The notes beneath the pieces are model-generated. The model saw only the letters and a program-made list of their open reading frames with translations. It had not been told where the DNA came from and ran no database searches. This document shows, piece by piece, positions 1 to 13,600 of a DNA stretch of 64,000 nt; positions within the stretch are counted from its first letter, which is position 1, and each line of letters starts with the position of its first letter. Made by a program: the position numbers and the translations under genes. Origin of the DNA: Ostrinia nubilalis (lineage: Eukaryota; Arthropoda; Insecta; Lepidoptera; Crambidae); assembly GCF_963855985.1 (NCBI RefSeq), contig NC_087107.1:5704001-5768000 (forward strand), written 5' to 3'.

Positions 1-480
1 CGCTCGAGATGAATGATGATAATTCAATTTATACTTATATTAACAGGACGTTAATAGTGTTCTTCTTGTGAAGCTTATGTTTTTTCTTGTCTAAGTTATA
101 AATGTAAATGTCTGAGATAATCCACTTTTTCCTCCATTCGAATTTCATGCTTGAATGAGGGCAGCATTGAAACAAATTATATCAACACTTTTGCTTTCAA
201 AGCAGATTCTTATAAGAATTTTATTCGGTAAATAATTAGGGTCGGCTATGGCTTTTTGATTACCTATACTTTCAATGTTTTTATATCTTTTGGTAAAGCA
301 TGTTTTCTAATTGTAAATGAAGATATTATTTTGAAATGATTACAGTTTTCTTTGTGCTTACTTTGTTTAATAGCTAGCCTACTAAATGCCACATTTATAG
401 GCTTGCTATTAAACAAATTTATATTGCTCGTTGCAACTTTGCAGCTGTTTTGCTGTAATTTGTAGCGAAAACGGCAGACA
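1..480. other. AT-rich upstream intergenic DNA
   Basis: No open frame, RNA gene or clear repeat is visible. Base composition is strongly AT and changes abruptly to CpG-containing sequence near position 480, which marks the start of the trh promoter region. Confidence 0.6.
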
Positions 481-988
481 GCTTGTCAATCAATAGACTG
501 GCCCCGCCCATGACGTACGTTCATTCACCGGCGCATCCGCTTTAATATTCCACGCCGGGCTAAACACGCAATGTTAACCCATTAACGGTCCCTGAAGTAA
601 TAATTAAAAACCATTACGCGAATCGGGAACGAAACCGCAACACGCCGCATCTTCGCAACTGGCGCGCATCCAACCTACAACTCACTTATTATATTCTATG
701 AGCGCCAGCTATAAACGTATTCCTGAACATATCACGTAGACGACTACTACCAATTTCAACCAATCAGAGAGCGACAATTCAACTTAATAGGCCAGGCCAC
801 GCCCAATCACGTAACCGCCTATTACGGGCCGTGTAACGACGCAGGCTTTTAACTTCGCGATGACGTCCGAGCGTGTCGCCTCTCGCTCGGGCGTAGAGCG
901 GCGTCCTCGTCTAATTTCCCGAGCGGCGCGTATGCGGGGTGCCTAGGCTCGAGTGTGATAGAGTCGCGTTTGGCGCGCGTGCCTTATT

Positions 989-1022
989 TCAGTTGCACGT
1001 CCGAGGTCGAAGGAGGGGGACG
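989..1022 (+). promoter_or_regulatory. trh: Initiator plus downstream promoter element
   Basis: TCAGTT at 989-994 fits the arthropod initiator TCAKTY with A+1 at 991. GGACG at 1018-1022 sits exactly at +28 to +32 and fits the DPE consensus RGWYV. No TATA box lies 25-35 bases upstream of 991. Inr plus DPE is the usual architecture for insect developmental regulators. If used, the leader is about 455 nt. A chance match somewhere in this 1-kb region is possible. Confidence 0.45.
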
Positions 1023-1111
1023 CGTGCAACTGTTTTCGATAATCGTCCGCGCGTTCCGTACGTGAAAAGCGGACAGTATCCCGAGAGTCACGTCCGCGTA
1101 AAAACGGATAT

Positions 1112-1427
1112 ATGCCCAGAATATTTATTAAGTGGGTGGCTGTGCGTGACTTTTCCCCTGTGAATAGCTAGCCCGTAAATGATCGCCCACGAAAATAGAA
1201 CGGGCGTTTGTTTGATAACTGAAAACGTCTTCGGCTGAAACGTTAAGCGGCTTCGCGGGACTTGGAAGTTATCAGTGCCGCCCCGAACTGTTGTTACTGT
1301 GGACTCTTGTGACTGTATATCGCCAGTGTGGAGGCATTGACTGTGACAGTGACTGCGAACTGATGAGAGCGGGCAAAAGGTTAAGAATTTTCCGAAAATG
1401 ACGTGCGGCCTGGTGGTTTCGGACTAG
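1112..1427 (+). promoter_or_regulatory. Four upstream ORFs in the trh leader
   Basis: ATG-started frames run 1112-1171 (19 codons), 1179-1238 (19), 1363-1401 (12) and 1398-1427 (9). All stop before the main ATG at 1446. The third and fourth overlap in an ATGA arrangement. The second and fourth are in frame with trh but are closed by stop codons, and a stop at 1428-1430 lies in the trh frame as well, so none extends the protein. Such uORFs commonly reduce translation of the main frame; any effect here is inference. Confidence 0.5.
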
Positions 1428-1445
1428 TAGTTGAGTGTTGTGAGA

Positions 1446-1669
1446 ATGTTGCCGTATCAGGCGGTAGCTATGGACTACGCAGTGGCCTCGGCTGGTTTCC
1501 ACCACCACCAGAGGCCGGGCGGGCTGCCCGGCGTGATGGGCCTGCCGGGCCCGGGCGCGGGCCTGAGTCCGGGCCTGAACCCGGCCTTCACCCATTCCTG
1601 GTTCGTACAGACAAGCCCGGATATCTGTCGGCAGCAACAAGCATCCAACCAATCGCATCTCGAACCTGG
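1446..1669 (+). CDS. trh: trh exon 1: N-terminus
   Basis: This exon codes for residues 1-74 plus two bases of codon 75. It begins [12 protein letters not shown], has a short His run (residues 19-21) and a Gly/Pro-rich stretch, then FTHSW and ends SHLEP-G. The expected insect sequence then continues GILEL, so the exon must end after GG at 1669. That places the splice at GG|GCACGT, a GC donor. The frame stays open to 1763 if read through, but the extension turns into AT-rich intron-like sequence. Confidence 0.85.
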
Positions 1670-4600
1670 GCACGTTTCATTTTTTCTTTATATTTTTTAT
1701 TTTAAGTTCTTAGTTTTTCGATTGTTTGACAACGTCACCACTAATCACAACTTAACACTTTGACTGTGCTTTCAAAACATTTTTTTATAAAATAAATAGA
1801 AATAAAAAAAATTGAGTTGTCACGTTGTTGAACAATCTTAAAATCTTTATTGCGTTAAATTATTTTGCATTTGTTTTATTTGTGTGCTTTTTATGAAATT
1901 GCTTCTAGTTAACCAATTTTGAATTGTACTTACTTAAGTACTTTTATGATAGTTGTGTCAATGTTGTATTTAGGTATCTACTTTTTACTATGTAAAAACA
2001 GAAATAAGAAAATTATGTGACGTAATATGCGCCAAAAGGACACTAAACAAACAAAAACTATCTTCAGCTCAATGAAAAGTGTGGATTTATATGAATTTAC
2101 TCGTGTCTAAGATACAATGCCGACTCCGAGCCCCATAAAAAGTTTTGTTCAGGAAGTAATAACATTTAACGACCCAAGTACGAGCATTATTTTGATGATC
2201 TTGATTGTCAACGAAACCATTATCATTGTTGTTTCCTCAAGTAACAACGTCTTTCCATAATATCAAGGTATTTTCCAACGGAATCTCCAAAAGCAAGTTA
2301 TTTTTCTTTTTTATCCACAACGAGGAAGCTCTTGGCCTGTATCTTACCTGATGGTAAGTGATGATCAGGCGAGGTGGAAGCGAGCTTCACCCGGAATCCT
2401 CAACCACAGAGAAACTGGCTATCTTACCTCTAACTGCCGGAACACAAAAATGCTGTTATGGCGATGTTTTGGCTCAAAATATTTTTGTTAAACACCTATT
2501 TTAATATGGTTTAACAAAACATGTACGATTTTTTGTAATGTTAAAACGCTATTATCTCAAACAAGCGTGGAGAACAAGTTATGAACAGAAATAAAGATTT
2601 TATCGGGTCATGGCGGCGAACTAGCCTCGGCGTACGGTTTTGTGTTACGAAAATGAAAAATTGTGTACGCTTTAAACAAAACTTTAACTTTTGAAAGACT
2701 TAAAATAAATTATTAAGGTTAAAAACCTTCTTCTGCTCTTGTTCTATCAGTAACAACTACTTAAATGATTTTGATTTGATTTACCTAATCACTACTGAAG
2801 AGCATGACTTCAGGCATAGTTCATTGGAACATGGCTATCGTATTAATAAATCATAGGTAGGTAGTAAGGAGCCACGTTACTCCTACTGCTTATTTCTTAG
2901 TAACTGATTATTACCGGTACATATTATTTTCAGTGGTAGGTAGGTACTGCCACCTGCCTTACTATGGAAATATCAAAACGTTACCTTAGGTATACTCTAA
3001 CTATTGGAAAAACCACAGCAAATGACTTTGATTTAGGTTTCTACATAAATAAGTGCATGACCATAACTGTTAACGATCAAAAGTTTGACGCAAACGTTTT
3101 TTAAATTTTCCTCAACATTCTCAACCAACAATACAATTTAACATATTTTTAGGTATTAAATATCGCCAAATTATGAGACAAAACGTTAAAAAAGGCCGAG
3201 ATCAAATCTCGGTTCACTTCACATTTAAATGAGTCGGTATTGCCGTGTATATCTACATCAGGTTCGCCTTCGTAATTTGACATTTTCCCAGAAACAAGAT
3301 TGCTTTAATGAAATTTAAACAATGACGTTGATATTTTTAAAATAATTGAGACATAGGTACCTTGAGTTAGGTTGAAGTTCAATTTAGTCCCCGCCGAGTA
3401 CAGGCTTTTCCTGGGTCGATAGTTTGGTAATGAGGAATTTTTCTTCATTCTTCAGTGGGCTGAGTGTGTGTTTACATCAAACGAAAAAGAATGTATGAAA
3501 AAATTAGTTTTTGAAAGTTTCCCGCTAGAGGCGCTTTACAATCCGTCATACATTAATGTCACTAGTGAGCGCGTTTGAAAAAAACTCACACTCAGCTCTC
3601 TGATACCAAATGTGTGTACCTACTTTCGTAGTGCGGGGACATAGAGAAGTTATTTTTCAGTTAGGTCACGTGATAAATTCTACATGGAAAGAAGATGCCA
3701 TAAAACTTTTCATATTATGACAAGGTACCAGTGTCCTGTCTGCACTTCAAACTATACTTTTCGTTGCAATTTGCCATAGCGTTTAGGTTGTTTTTTTAAC
3801 CACTAAAAGCGCCTACTTACAAACAAGTATCTTATCTTTAAATATTACTTCTATGGGAAATAGGCATTTAACACAACGTTCCTCGTAGACGTATTTCCCT
3901 AATGCGCTTTTAAAAATATTTCATAAAATTTGAGGAAAAATTTGTATTATGGTCTGATATGTCTATAATGTACGTAATTGCCTGTAGGTATTTGTGTGAT
4001 GTCCATTGTAACAATAAATGTATCTTTCTTTATTTCTTTGAGGCGTATTTCTTAAAAAACACGTGGACTCTACACATTTTTGATAACTATTCTTAAAGAT
4101 AACGTCCAAGACCATTAGACCCAAGTCCGGTTTCATTGACCAGTATTTCGACACTATGTTACGTTATAGTGCAATAAACATGAATGTCTGCTGCCTTGAA
4201 TGGACTTTGAGATTCAATAACAGCAAGGCACTTAGATTTTGGGAGCAAGGAGTGCTAGGATATTAAAAACTGAATCTGGACTACTAGATCTTATTGTTTT
4301 AGGTCATAAAGATAAGGGATCAAGGTTAATAATAAGGTGGGATCTACAGGGTGTTAGGTAAATGGGTATATGAGCCGACACTAGCCCATGTTAACATGGT
4401 CATATAAATGGCATGGTGAAGTCAGAAAATTGATATCTTCATTTTAATTATTTTAATTTTCATACAAATCGGATTTTATAAAATTTATTTTGTATGAAAA
4501 TTAAAAAAATTAAAATTATGATATCAAATTTCTGACTTCACCATACCATTTATATGCCCATGTTAACATGGGCTAGTGTCGGCTCATATACCCATTTACC

Positions 4601-7600
4601 TAACACCCTGTATATTCAAACTGTCTTAGTAAATTATATTATTTTTTAACCGTTTAAATTGTCGCAGAGTGACTGCCGAATAGATTCCTACATTTATTTT
4701 TGTATTATTTGTTTTTTATTTTCAAACTGATCAGTTGAACTGACGTTACTAACATCCAAATAAAATAATCCGTATTCAGTAAATTCAATAAGAAAAAATT
4801 CACACACGCAAAAGTATTTTTAAATGATGAAATGTCAGTTAAGCTGATCCTGTATTTCCAACTTTACTACACAAAAATAATGGTCACGTAATACTTAACC
4901 ACCTTTTAATTTTCTACTTCAAACTCCACAGTGTTAGAGCCTCTTAGATTTCAACACCTCTTAAGAACACAAAAGGCATTTCCATAAGCATTTTTTCTCG
5001 AATTTTTTGAAGAAAACAAAAACTTTTTGACTCAATCACAAGACAGAACCCTTTCACACTCTATCAAAATTCTAAGCGGCCAAAAAACGGATGAATTTAA
5101 AAACAAAAAACACATCCTTGGTTTGAAATATTTTGATTGGAAAATAAAGAGCGTTACTAAATAGCATAACATGTGTATTCAACCCTTTATCTGAGCTAAA
5201 AAATGTTTTAGTCATATGTAAAAATACAGGATCAGGCATCTGAACTTTCATATTGTATTCATAATATTGTAATGAAACGTGTTGAATTATTTTTATTTTA
5301 ATATCAAAAATAGAAGAATTGTTCATATTAAATTACCTAATTGTGACCAATGAAAAAAACCCAGCTTCAAGCCACTGCAGCACTGTTGACAATTGGCCAA
5401 GTTTTGGTCAAAAAAATACCAACTCAAAAAAAGTATAAAAAGCCAGCGTCCAAACTAGAAAGTAACAACAAATCTATCACATAATTAGGATCACGGCCAT
5501 TACGAAGCCATAACGTTAATCGAAAAAAACTTACCCGCACAATAATACTCCATTAAACAGTAACAAAATCCCCAATATTTACAACAAATAAAAGTCATTT
5601 ACAAGAATAAAAGTCGAATTCAATCGATGCACCTGAGCCGAGAAAAAACCGTTCCCTAACCACAAGCATGAAAAAACTTAATAATTGGCCAAGCGCGACC
5701 GCGGTTCGGTGCAGTGGGTTCCAAACACTGAAGTAAACATCGTTATTAGTACAACATTTTATGAAAACTCTTTTCATTGTAACTTAATACATTAAACCTA
5801 AGCTTAAAACAAATCGCCCAATTAAGGCTTAAGACTCAGTGATACTTGTAGAAATAAAATAAAAAAACAATATTATTGACATTGCTTTAGGTTCCTCCTA
5901 CCTACAATTTTATTATTGTGAAGATGGATTTTTTTTAACAATTATTCCGGTTAAACAATCTGAATAAGTAAAAGATATTTAATTTTATTTCAGAATTTAA
6001 AATTACTTAAATTTATTCTTGTCACCTAGGCCCCTGGCAGACTAGTAAAAGAAGTAAAAGTCATAAAAACAAAAAAAAAAACATTTTTGGACCAATTATT
6101 CGCGGAACCCTAAAAACTATCCCGAGCGGGCTTTCTGAGACAAACCGCAATTAGAGGTCCGGTGCGGGACCCCGAATAACATGTTACTCTGACTGTTACT
6201 GTAACGAGTTTTACTCGCTAATTTTATTAAGGTTTTCAAAACTTGGACCGTTTTTTCCTTTTTTGCGATATGTCAAAGCTAACTAATACAATTTATGAGT
6301 TTTGAAGGTCTTAAAGATGCCTTAAAGTTTCTTTTAATGCATTTCAGTTTACAAGATGTTACTAAAACATAGTTTTGATCGAGGAACATTATGAAATGAA
6401 CTAATAGCAAATGGAAAATACCAATTTTTTAGCATTCTTTTATTTTCCGCTTTACTCTAACCCTGGCTAGTGTCTCTATTGCGTCTAATTCATGATAAGT
6501 AACTTATTTTCACAACATAAAATTAATTTTATATTACTTTCAGTTGGTAGGCAATGGGCATGGTGTAGTTTTTTTTTTCAATAATTTACACTATCATCAT
6601 AGTAAAAAATGCAATATCAATATCCGGGTCAAAATTAACTAATAACCTATGAAGAGACCGTCTTCTGAGTCACCATTCAGGTTCAAAACAAACTAGTGCC
6701 ATAGAAATTCCAACCTAATGCTGTTGCAATAATGATAATATTATAATTAACAAAAGCAATTTCGATGGTAGCAGAAGCAGTGGACGGCCCTTTGAATAGA
6801 GTATGGATCTATTACGATTTATCTTGTTATTTTGTTATCGAAAGATTACAGGGTGTCCCATCAAATATGGACTATGATGATTGATTGGTTCAACATTTGA
6901 CTGATTGACTGATCAGTATGTAGAGTTCTTTTTTATCCTAACTTTTCCGGAGCTGCTAATAAATTGGAGTAGGCTTTGCTTTGACTGACATTGTTCAACA
7001 CCCGTATATTCATCATTCTCACAGTGAGCGTGGACCGTGGACACACAGGGTCCACGGTATTGATGGACAATACTTGAGTAAGTGCGAACTAATCACAGAG
7101 CTCTATTCAACGCTGTACGTTTAACTTCGCATAGCGTTGCTGCTTCACTTTAACAAGTATTCCTTTGTGAATACGGGTGTTAGTAGGTAAGTATAGCTTG
7201 TTGTTTAGTTGCCGTGGTGAAAGCGAGTAAGTACCTACTCACTATCCCGTTGTTACCTTACTTAAGAGTCTTAAATACGAAACTGTGAGTAAGCCTAGCA
7301 AATGCAAAGCCTATCACGGCTTTAGCCGAAACTAACACTACCCGATTTGAAGAAATTTTAGGTGCTTTACCTAAAGTTTTGACATAATTCTTAAACTGGT
7401 AACGAATTCACTCTCTAAAAGCTATCTTTCCAACCAAGCTTTTGTTGAAGATATCATTAAGAGTATTAATTTAATCTTTAACACCCTGTATCACACAGTA
7501 GCCGTCCCCAATCAGAGCGATCGCCGACTCACGGCGATTCGTCGCGCCCTCCCGCTTTTTGTGAATGTAGAGCCATCAGCCTCTATGAAAGGATACTACT

Positions 7601-10600
7601 GAGATACGTACTATCACGTGATTATTATCTTGTGATTATCCTGCTTCGTAAAATTTCAACTTTTGGATGGAAAGTAAGGCAATTTCAGTGAAAAAAAAAT
7701 GGGTATTATTTTCTTAAAGATAAATCTTCAACAAGCGGTCTTTCCGATTGCTTAGCTAAACAAAGTCTAGGGATGATTCACATTTTGGTGCTGGTGTTAT
7801 TTGCCATCATCTCTGCAAGCTAAAATTATATTGAAAAGTCAGCCCAAGTAAAAGAATGTAAGCAGTGAAAAGATAAAGGTTCAGAAACGATCTCTACATT
7901 TTAATTCAATCAGATATCATATTTTATTTATGCTTCGGTTAGTGGTAGATTCAGAATATGACTCTACATTTACAATGTTAAAGGTGTAAATGATACAATG
8001 TTAAAGTACAACTCTACAATGTATTAGATATGTTCTTTGAGAGATAATGAAACCATTCCAAGTTGAAGAACAATTAAATCTCTATTTAGGACATGAAAAT
8101 TTAAAAGTTCCGTTTGAAGGAATCGATCAACAAAGGGCAGTTGTAAACCTTGAACGCGAGTCCTCGATACACAATTGCACAAAAATAAAAATAAAAGAAG
8201 ATATCAGAAACACACCGTTCTGGAATCGTCTGCGGTTGGATCTTAACCTGCCGATGCAGGTGTTTTCGAAATTATATTACGATGCGTCGAAAAATTGCCA
8301 CGATTTCTGCGAATTTTCGTTGTTGTTACGGTTTGTGAGCAAAATACGTATAAATTAGAGAAAAAATACCTTTTGTACAGACGAGGATGAAGCTAAACAT
8401 TATATTAATAAAAGCCATATTAATAAAAGTTACATCAAAAATAAAAAATCTAAATCAAAAATATTTATTCAGTTTAGACCACAAGTGGCACTTATGAACG
8501 TCAAAATATAGTAAATAATAAAAAAGAAAAGTTAGCCCTTATGGGGCACTTTACATGTCTCCTTATCTTCACTTCTCTTATTTCAGCGCTTCGAGACAAA
8601 CATATGGCAAGTGCTGAGAAGAATCGTCGGAACAAACCTAGGATGAACTTTGGATTCAAATGTAATTTCCATACTAAATGACAACTTAAGCCAGAGTTCA
8701 ACTAGGGTGTAACTTTTATCATTATCTTGTATAGTTCTCGAATTATGTAGCATCTACTTTAAAACAAAATTAGGCTAAATAGTCCTGTCGCCCGAAACAA
8801 AATAGTCCGGTGAAATTAGACATGAACCCTGCAATAATTCGCATACAGCTGAAAATTAGACATTCTATGTAGTATGTCGATCGATCGATGGGGACTTTTC
8901 ACATTTCATTTATAATGGTGCTCCGAACATTCGTACCAATTTTCAGCTGTAGATATGCGAATTATTGCAGGGTTCATGTCTAATTTTACCGGACTAAAAT
9001 CTCTTGAAAATATTGGCATTACACCGTTAGCGTGTATAACTGAATAATTATTTGTGATTTGATCTCTAAACTCATCAGTAACCCTTGTCCATACATGCAG
9101 GTGATGAACAAGACAATTGTCCTGATCGATTGAACAATATGACTAATTGCTATTTATAAAAAAGAGCTCACCACACAAAACACTATGGCCTACCTACTTG
9201 CCTGAACCATTTCAATCACCATTGCAAACCATTGTTCCAAGTCCAACTAGCATATAATTTTATATTCCACGCCATTATTTGCTCCAGTATCAACAAACAG
9301 TACATGGAAATTTTAAATTACTATTGTAGGCAATGACCAGTCGAGACGTATATGAGTCAGGGTAATAAATAAAGATGCGCCCACGATGCACTTATGTACA
9401 ATTTTACATGTCCTTATTTAATGAAGGAACTCAATATGCATTAGAGGTTTTCCGCCATAAAATAAGTTATGATGGCAATGTTGATGATTGAATAAGGAGC
9501 CTATAAAGATTTGCTAGCTTCCTAGCGGTAGTTCAATTGCAGCTGGAGTTTGATTTAACTGTTTTATTAATGTATAGAGCCACTGGTGCAGGGCCTCCAT
9601 AATCCATTGTTATCGTTAATAATCGCATCTGATTTATGTACTTTTCCTAAATTAAGTTAAGTTAAATTGTTTTTAATTACTTAAATGTTATTCTGAGCTT
9701 TGTTACGTCTTGTTTGAATAGTGTAATTGGTACTACCGTTCTATTCATGAATAAATAAAATAAATAAATAAATCGTTACTTAATACATATTAGCTTTCAT
9801 TCTTCAAACAATTTCATAAATATTCTACTTTTGCGCATACATGCATGTTTTACGCAATTTATATTTTTTATTGTTTGTAACCGGTATATTAAGAAGAAAT
9901 CTATTAAAATATTTTTATCATATTATTGTCTACTTAGAATACAAGAATATCATTATTTTGTCAAGAATAATAACGTGTAGGTATCTCTTTTTGGAAAATA
10001 AAAATTTATTTATTTATCAAAATAAAGTCACTTTCTCAAACATGATATTAATAAAGTATCTACTCTATCAAGTACTTGCACCTACGGTATAGGCACATCA
10101 CATCAGACTATTTTTTACTGCAAAGTAACGCCTATTACAACTGTATAAAAGCCACAGTGGTTAACTCTTGTCAGTACATTAGTTTTCTGTCAAAACATTC
10201 CAATAACTCCAATAATGGGGTTCGCAGATCGATCACGGTCAGAGCCAGGATTAACCGGACAAGTGTCCCGTGAACGATCCGTTACTCCCCTTTACCTCAT
10301 CAACGACTTTTGTTCACCCCAGACTCTTTCGTGGTTTGGTAATAGCGGCTCTTTAGTTTTGGTATTCTTACACGAACATTGAAGGGTTAGGTCTAATGTT
10401 ATTCGAATTTTCATTATTACGGATTATTTTTGGTTTTGTTATTTTTGCACGAGCATTGAAAGGTTATTCGCATTTTTATTATTACCTACTTACATAAAAA
10501 CGGTTCCATCAAAGTAATTTGGATTTATTTCGAAGTACAAAATCAGACATGTCCAAAAGGATCGTAGTCAACAAAACACTAGTGAAGGTTTAATTTCACA

Positions 10601-13600
10601 GCTAAATAAAATTTAACCCTTCAAAAGATCACATAATTCGCTATCTACATTTGCCTTATTATACTTTTATTATTACGAGTTGTTTAGTAATGCCACAATT
10701 ATGGTCCTATTAACGTAGAAACGCCACATTGGAGAATAATATTCAAAGACAAGGAAACGTAAAGTAAGAGGTCTTTTTTGGCTTAAGTCCAGCCAATTAA
10801 CAAAGTGACAATTTCGTTAAATGATAGTGAAGTCACTAACGAACAGTGTGCCGAAACTACCAGTTGCCAGACAAAAATGTGGGAAGAATTCCCGCGCGCC
10901 CCGGGCGCAATCAGCCGTCCCTTCAGTCGATTATTGCAAATAACTATTATTTCCTTCTCCATTCAATTGCTGCCAATGCAGCCCCGACTTTTCTCTTTGT
11001 ATTGCTAATTTCGGCAACGCTAGTTTTGTTAGAAAGAGTTCGATTTGAATTGAGAATTTTGTTTACTAAATGGCTGAAGAGACCATTGTGGAGCTTAATT
11101 TTTTACTTTACTTATTAGTTTGCTCATATAAAGTGTTTAAAACGATCATTAAGATTTTAATTATTGGCATAATTCATTGGATTTTTCTCATATTTAGAGG
11201 AAGGAATGTCACCCTGTATCAGTATTAAAAAATGTTCTTCTTTCTTTTTCCGCGTCCGAAAGGGGCAAAATAATCGCGTCCAATCTTTACGATAATGTTA
11301 ATACAAACATTTGTCCGTATGACACGCGAAAGCGGTCATGTGGGGCCGCAAAATCCCCGCATCACTATTTTATTCATCAGATAGTTATCCTCGCTAAATC
11401 CCGGCTATTGCTTTCGTGAATGAAACAATTTTCCAGTTTCGCTACGATTCGGGCAGGCAATTTGCTAAGCAACGGACCACCATTAGTCATACGCGGATCG
11501 ACACGTCTAGCAGATTGGTCATTTTTTGTCCGTAAATGCTGGATCAGTGCCCATTGGGGCGTGAGGTTTTGTTAAGCGATATCATCTTTTGTTTCGTTTT
11601 TCATACATCACTCAACCACTTATTTTTTTGACAATATTAGACGACACTGCCAGTGATAGTTTTTATTCATTTATGGTTGGTAATCAAAATTAAAAAGGGT
11701 TGGGACAAGAAAAACACAATCAAATCTTGAATCTATGAACCGTGTGTATTTTCGGGCTTACATAAAAGTTTCAGAATCCGTAATAAGGCTCGGACCTCGT
11801 TAGGGAGCAATTTACTATACAAATAAAACTACAAATTCAATCAACACTGGACACTTTCATTGATATTCCTCGTACGTTTCGGACGAAAATTGGATATGAC
11901 GTGATTATTAAAGTCCGTCTAAAGAGCGGCAATTTGGCGAGCGCACAAATCGTTCGTCCCACTGGGCCCTTGGGGCTGGACGCTTTGCGATTATTTATTT
12001 TGCCGGAATTTTCTTTGAATGCACCGTGCGCATGCTGTTCGGACACTTTGGACTTTGTAACATCGGAAATAAATTGTTTCTATTCACTTTGAACATTTTT
12101 TATTGCCTTTACGATTTGATATCAATTTTCATAAACAAGATGACTATAATGAACAGTAATAGGTAAAAAATACCTATCTACCAGTAAAACTTGACTACTA
12201 ACTCTAACTTCAACCTTAATCACCCACAGAATTCTAGTCATCATGAGAACGTGTTCCAATACATTTTTTCTCGAGTATCGACAAGGATCTAAATGAAAGT
12301 AGTGAAAAATGGAACTACACTATTGGAACGGAGAAAACATCGTTTTTGACATCGTTGTTTGGCAGTGGCGCCCTCCTCTATGTTCATTATGATCGTTGTC
12401 GGGTGCCAGTTCGGGAACGGTGGCTATAGACGGGCCAGTTCGGAAATTCGCCGAGTCATATTAGCCTCATCTTGAGGGTGCGAACGGTAAAATGTCAGTC
12501 CCGCGAGATGGGACCCCGGATTATACGCCGACCGACGAATTTGATACTTTTTGGATTAAAAATTACGAAAATGAAAGTATAGTAACTTATCATTCTTAAT
12601 TTAAACAAAGGATTACAGTGGCTACAGTTCCCATTATCCATTTCCGTGTTTTCTATCGCTGTCATCAAATGGTAATCCTTTGCGATAGAACGAGATGTCA
12701 TGACAGGGAACTGTGACCTACTGTACCTAGCTAATAATGAAGGTAGGTACTTTCATATAGGAATTTCTATTTGAATAAGGATAAGGTCCTAAGTAAATTG
12801 TAAAAATAACCCTAAGTTAGATGTCTGTTACTATCCTAAACCTGTTTGGCGGGAAACTTATGATTAATCCATTTAAACTGGCAGTTAAGTCAATTTAAAA
12901 CAATTCACCCTCAACTATCAAGATTCACTCGCTCTACAATCTCAACTCAACACCGTTTCACCTCTTGCAATTACACTTAGCTCCCATCGCATTTAAGACT
13001 CTATGACATCACATTAAGGTGTATCTCCTTGTATATTTCCTGGCAATTTAAACTATGAGTGGTCAACGTGACCTCTGTTTGGACACGGTACAGGCAGCAC
13101 AACTATGACATTTTTGTTGAAAAATCGACCTTATCACAAGTGCATAAGGCGCCAGTGTTGTGGTTGTGATGTTTTCTGAACATACGGTAATCGTGATGAT
13201 GATACAACGGCGCGGTCACGTCTCCTCACCTTTGACATTCGATTTTTGAAAAAAGAACACAAATTCCAGTAGCTGTGATTGGTTTTTGAAGCCTTGAAGA
13301 TGGTCAACCCTCGATTTATCGATGGTTGTTAATAACATTGAATGATGTCATTTGTTGGGGCAAACGTAGGTATATTTTTTAAATTAATATTTTTATTTAT
13401 TTTAATAAACAAGAAGATGTCTACTTACTCAATAGTCGGTTTTATCTATGTACTTAGAAGCAAAGCGATCTAGAATTTAATAGAATAATAGTTTTATTTC
13501 TACATTATAAATATTTTTTTCCCAGAAAATAATTTACAATTTTGATAGAGCTCATAGCTTTTTGATAAGTTTTATAGAATAACTAATGATTAAAGAATAA

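Larger units (their letters stand above)
481..1445 (+). promoter_or_regulatory. trh: CpG-rich promoter region and 5' leader of trh
   Basis: The stretch is much richer in G, C and CpG than the DNA on either side and runs directly into the trh start codon at 1446. It has no long ATG-started frame. A TATA-like run (tataaacg, near 710) is present, but the better core promoter is the Inr/DPE pair at 989-1022, listed separately. Downstream of that point the leader holds four short upstream ORFs. Transcription start is inferred, not shown. Confidence 0.6.

Noticed and set aside
1059..1064. TACGTG in the leader as a Trh/Tango autoregulatory site (others at 13951, 18592, 27684, 33017, 40902)
   Set aside because: At this base composition roughly ten such hexamers per strand are expected in 50 kb by chance, so the number seen is not evidence.
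1403..1705. 100-codon frame overlapping trh exon 1 in another phase
   Set aside because: GC-rich shadow of the real N-terminal exon, no independent evidence.
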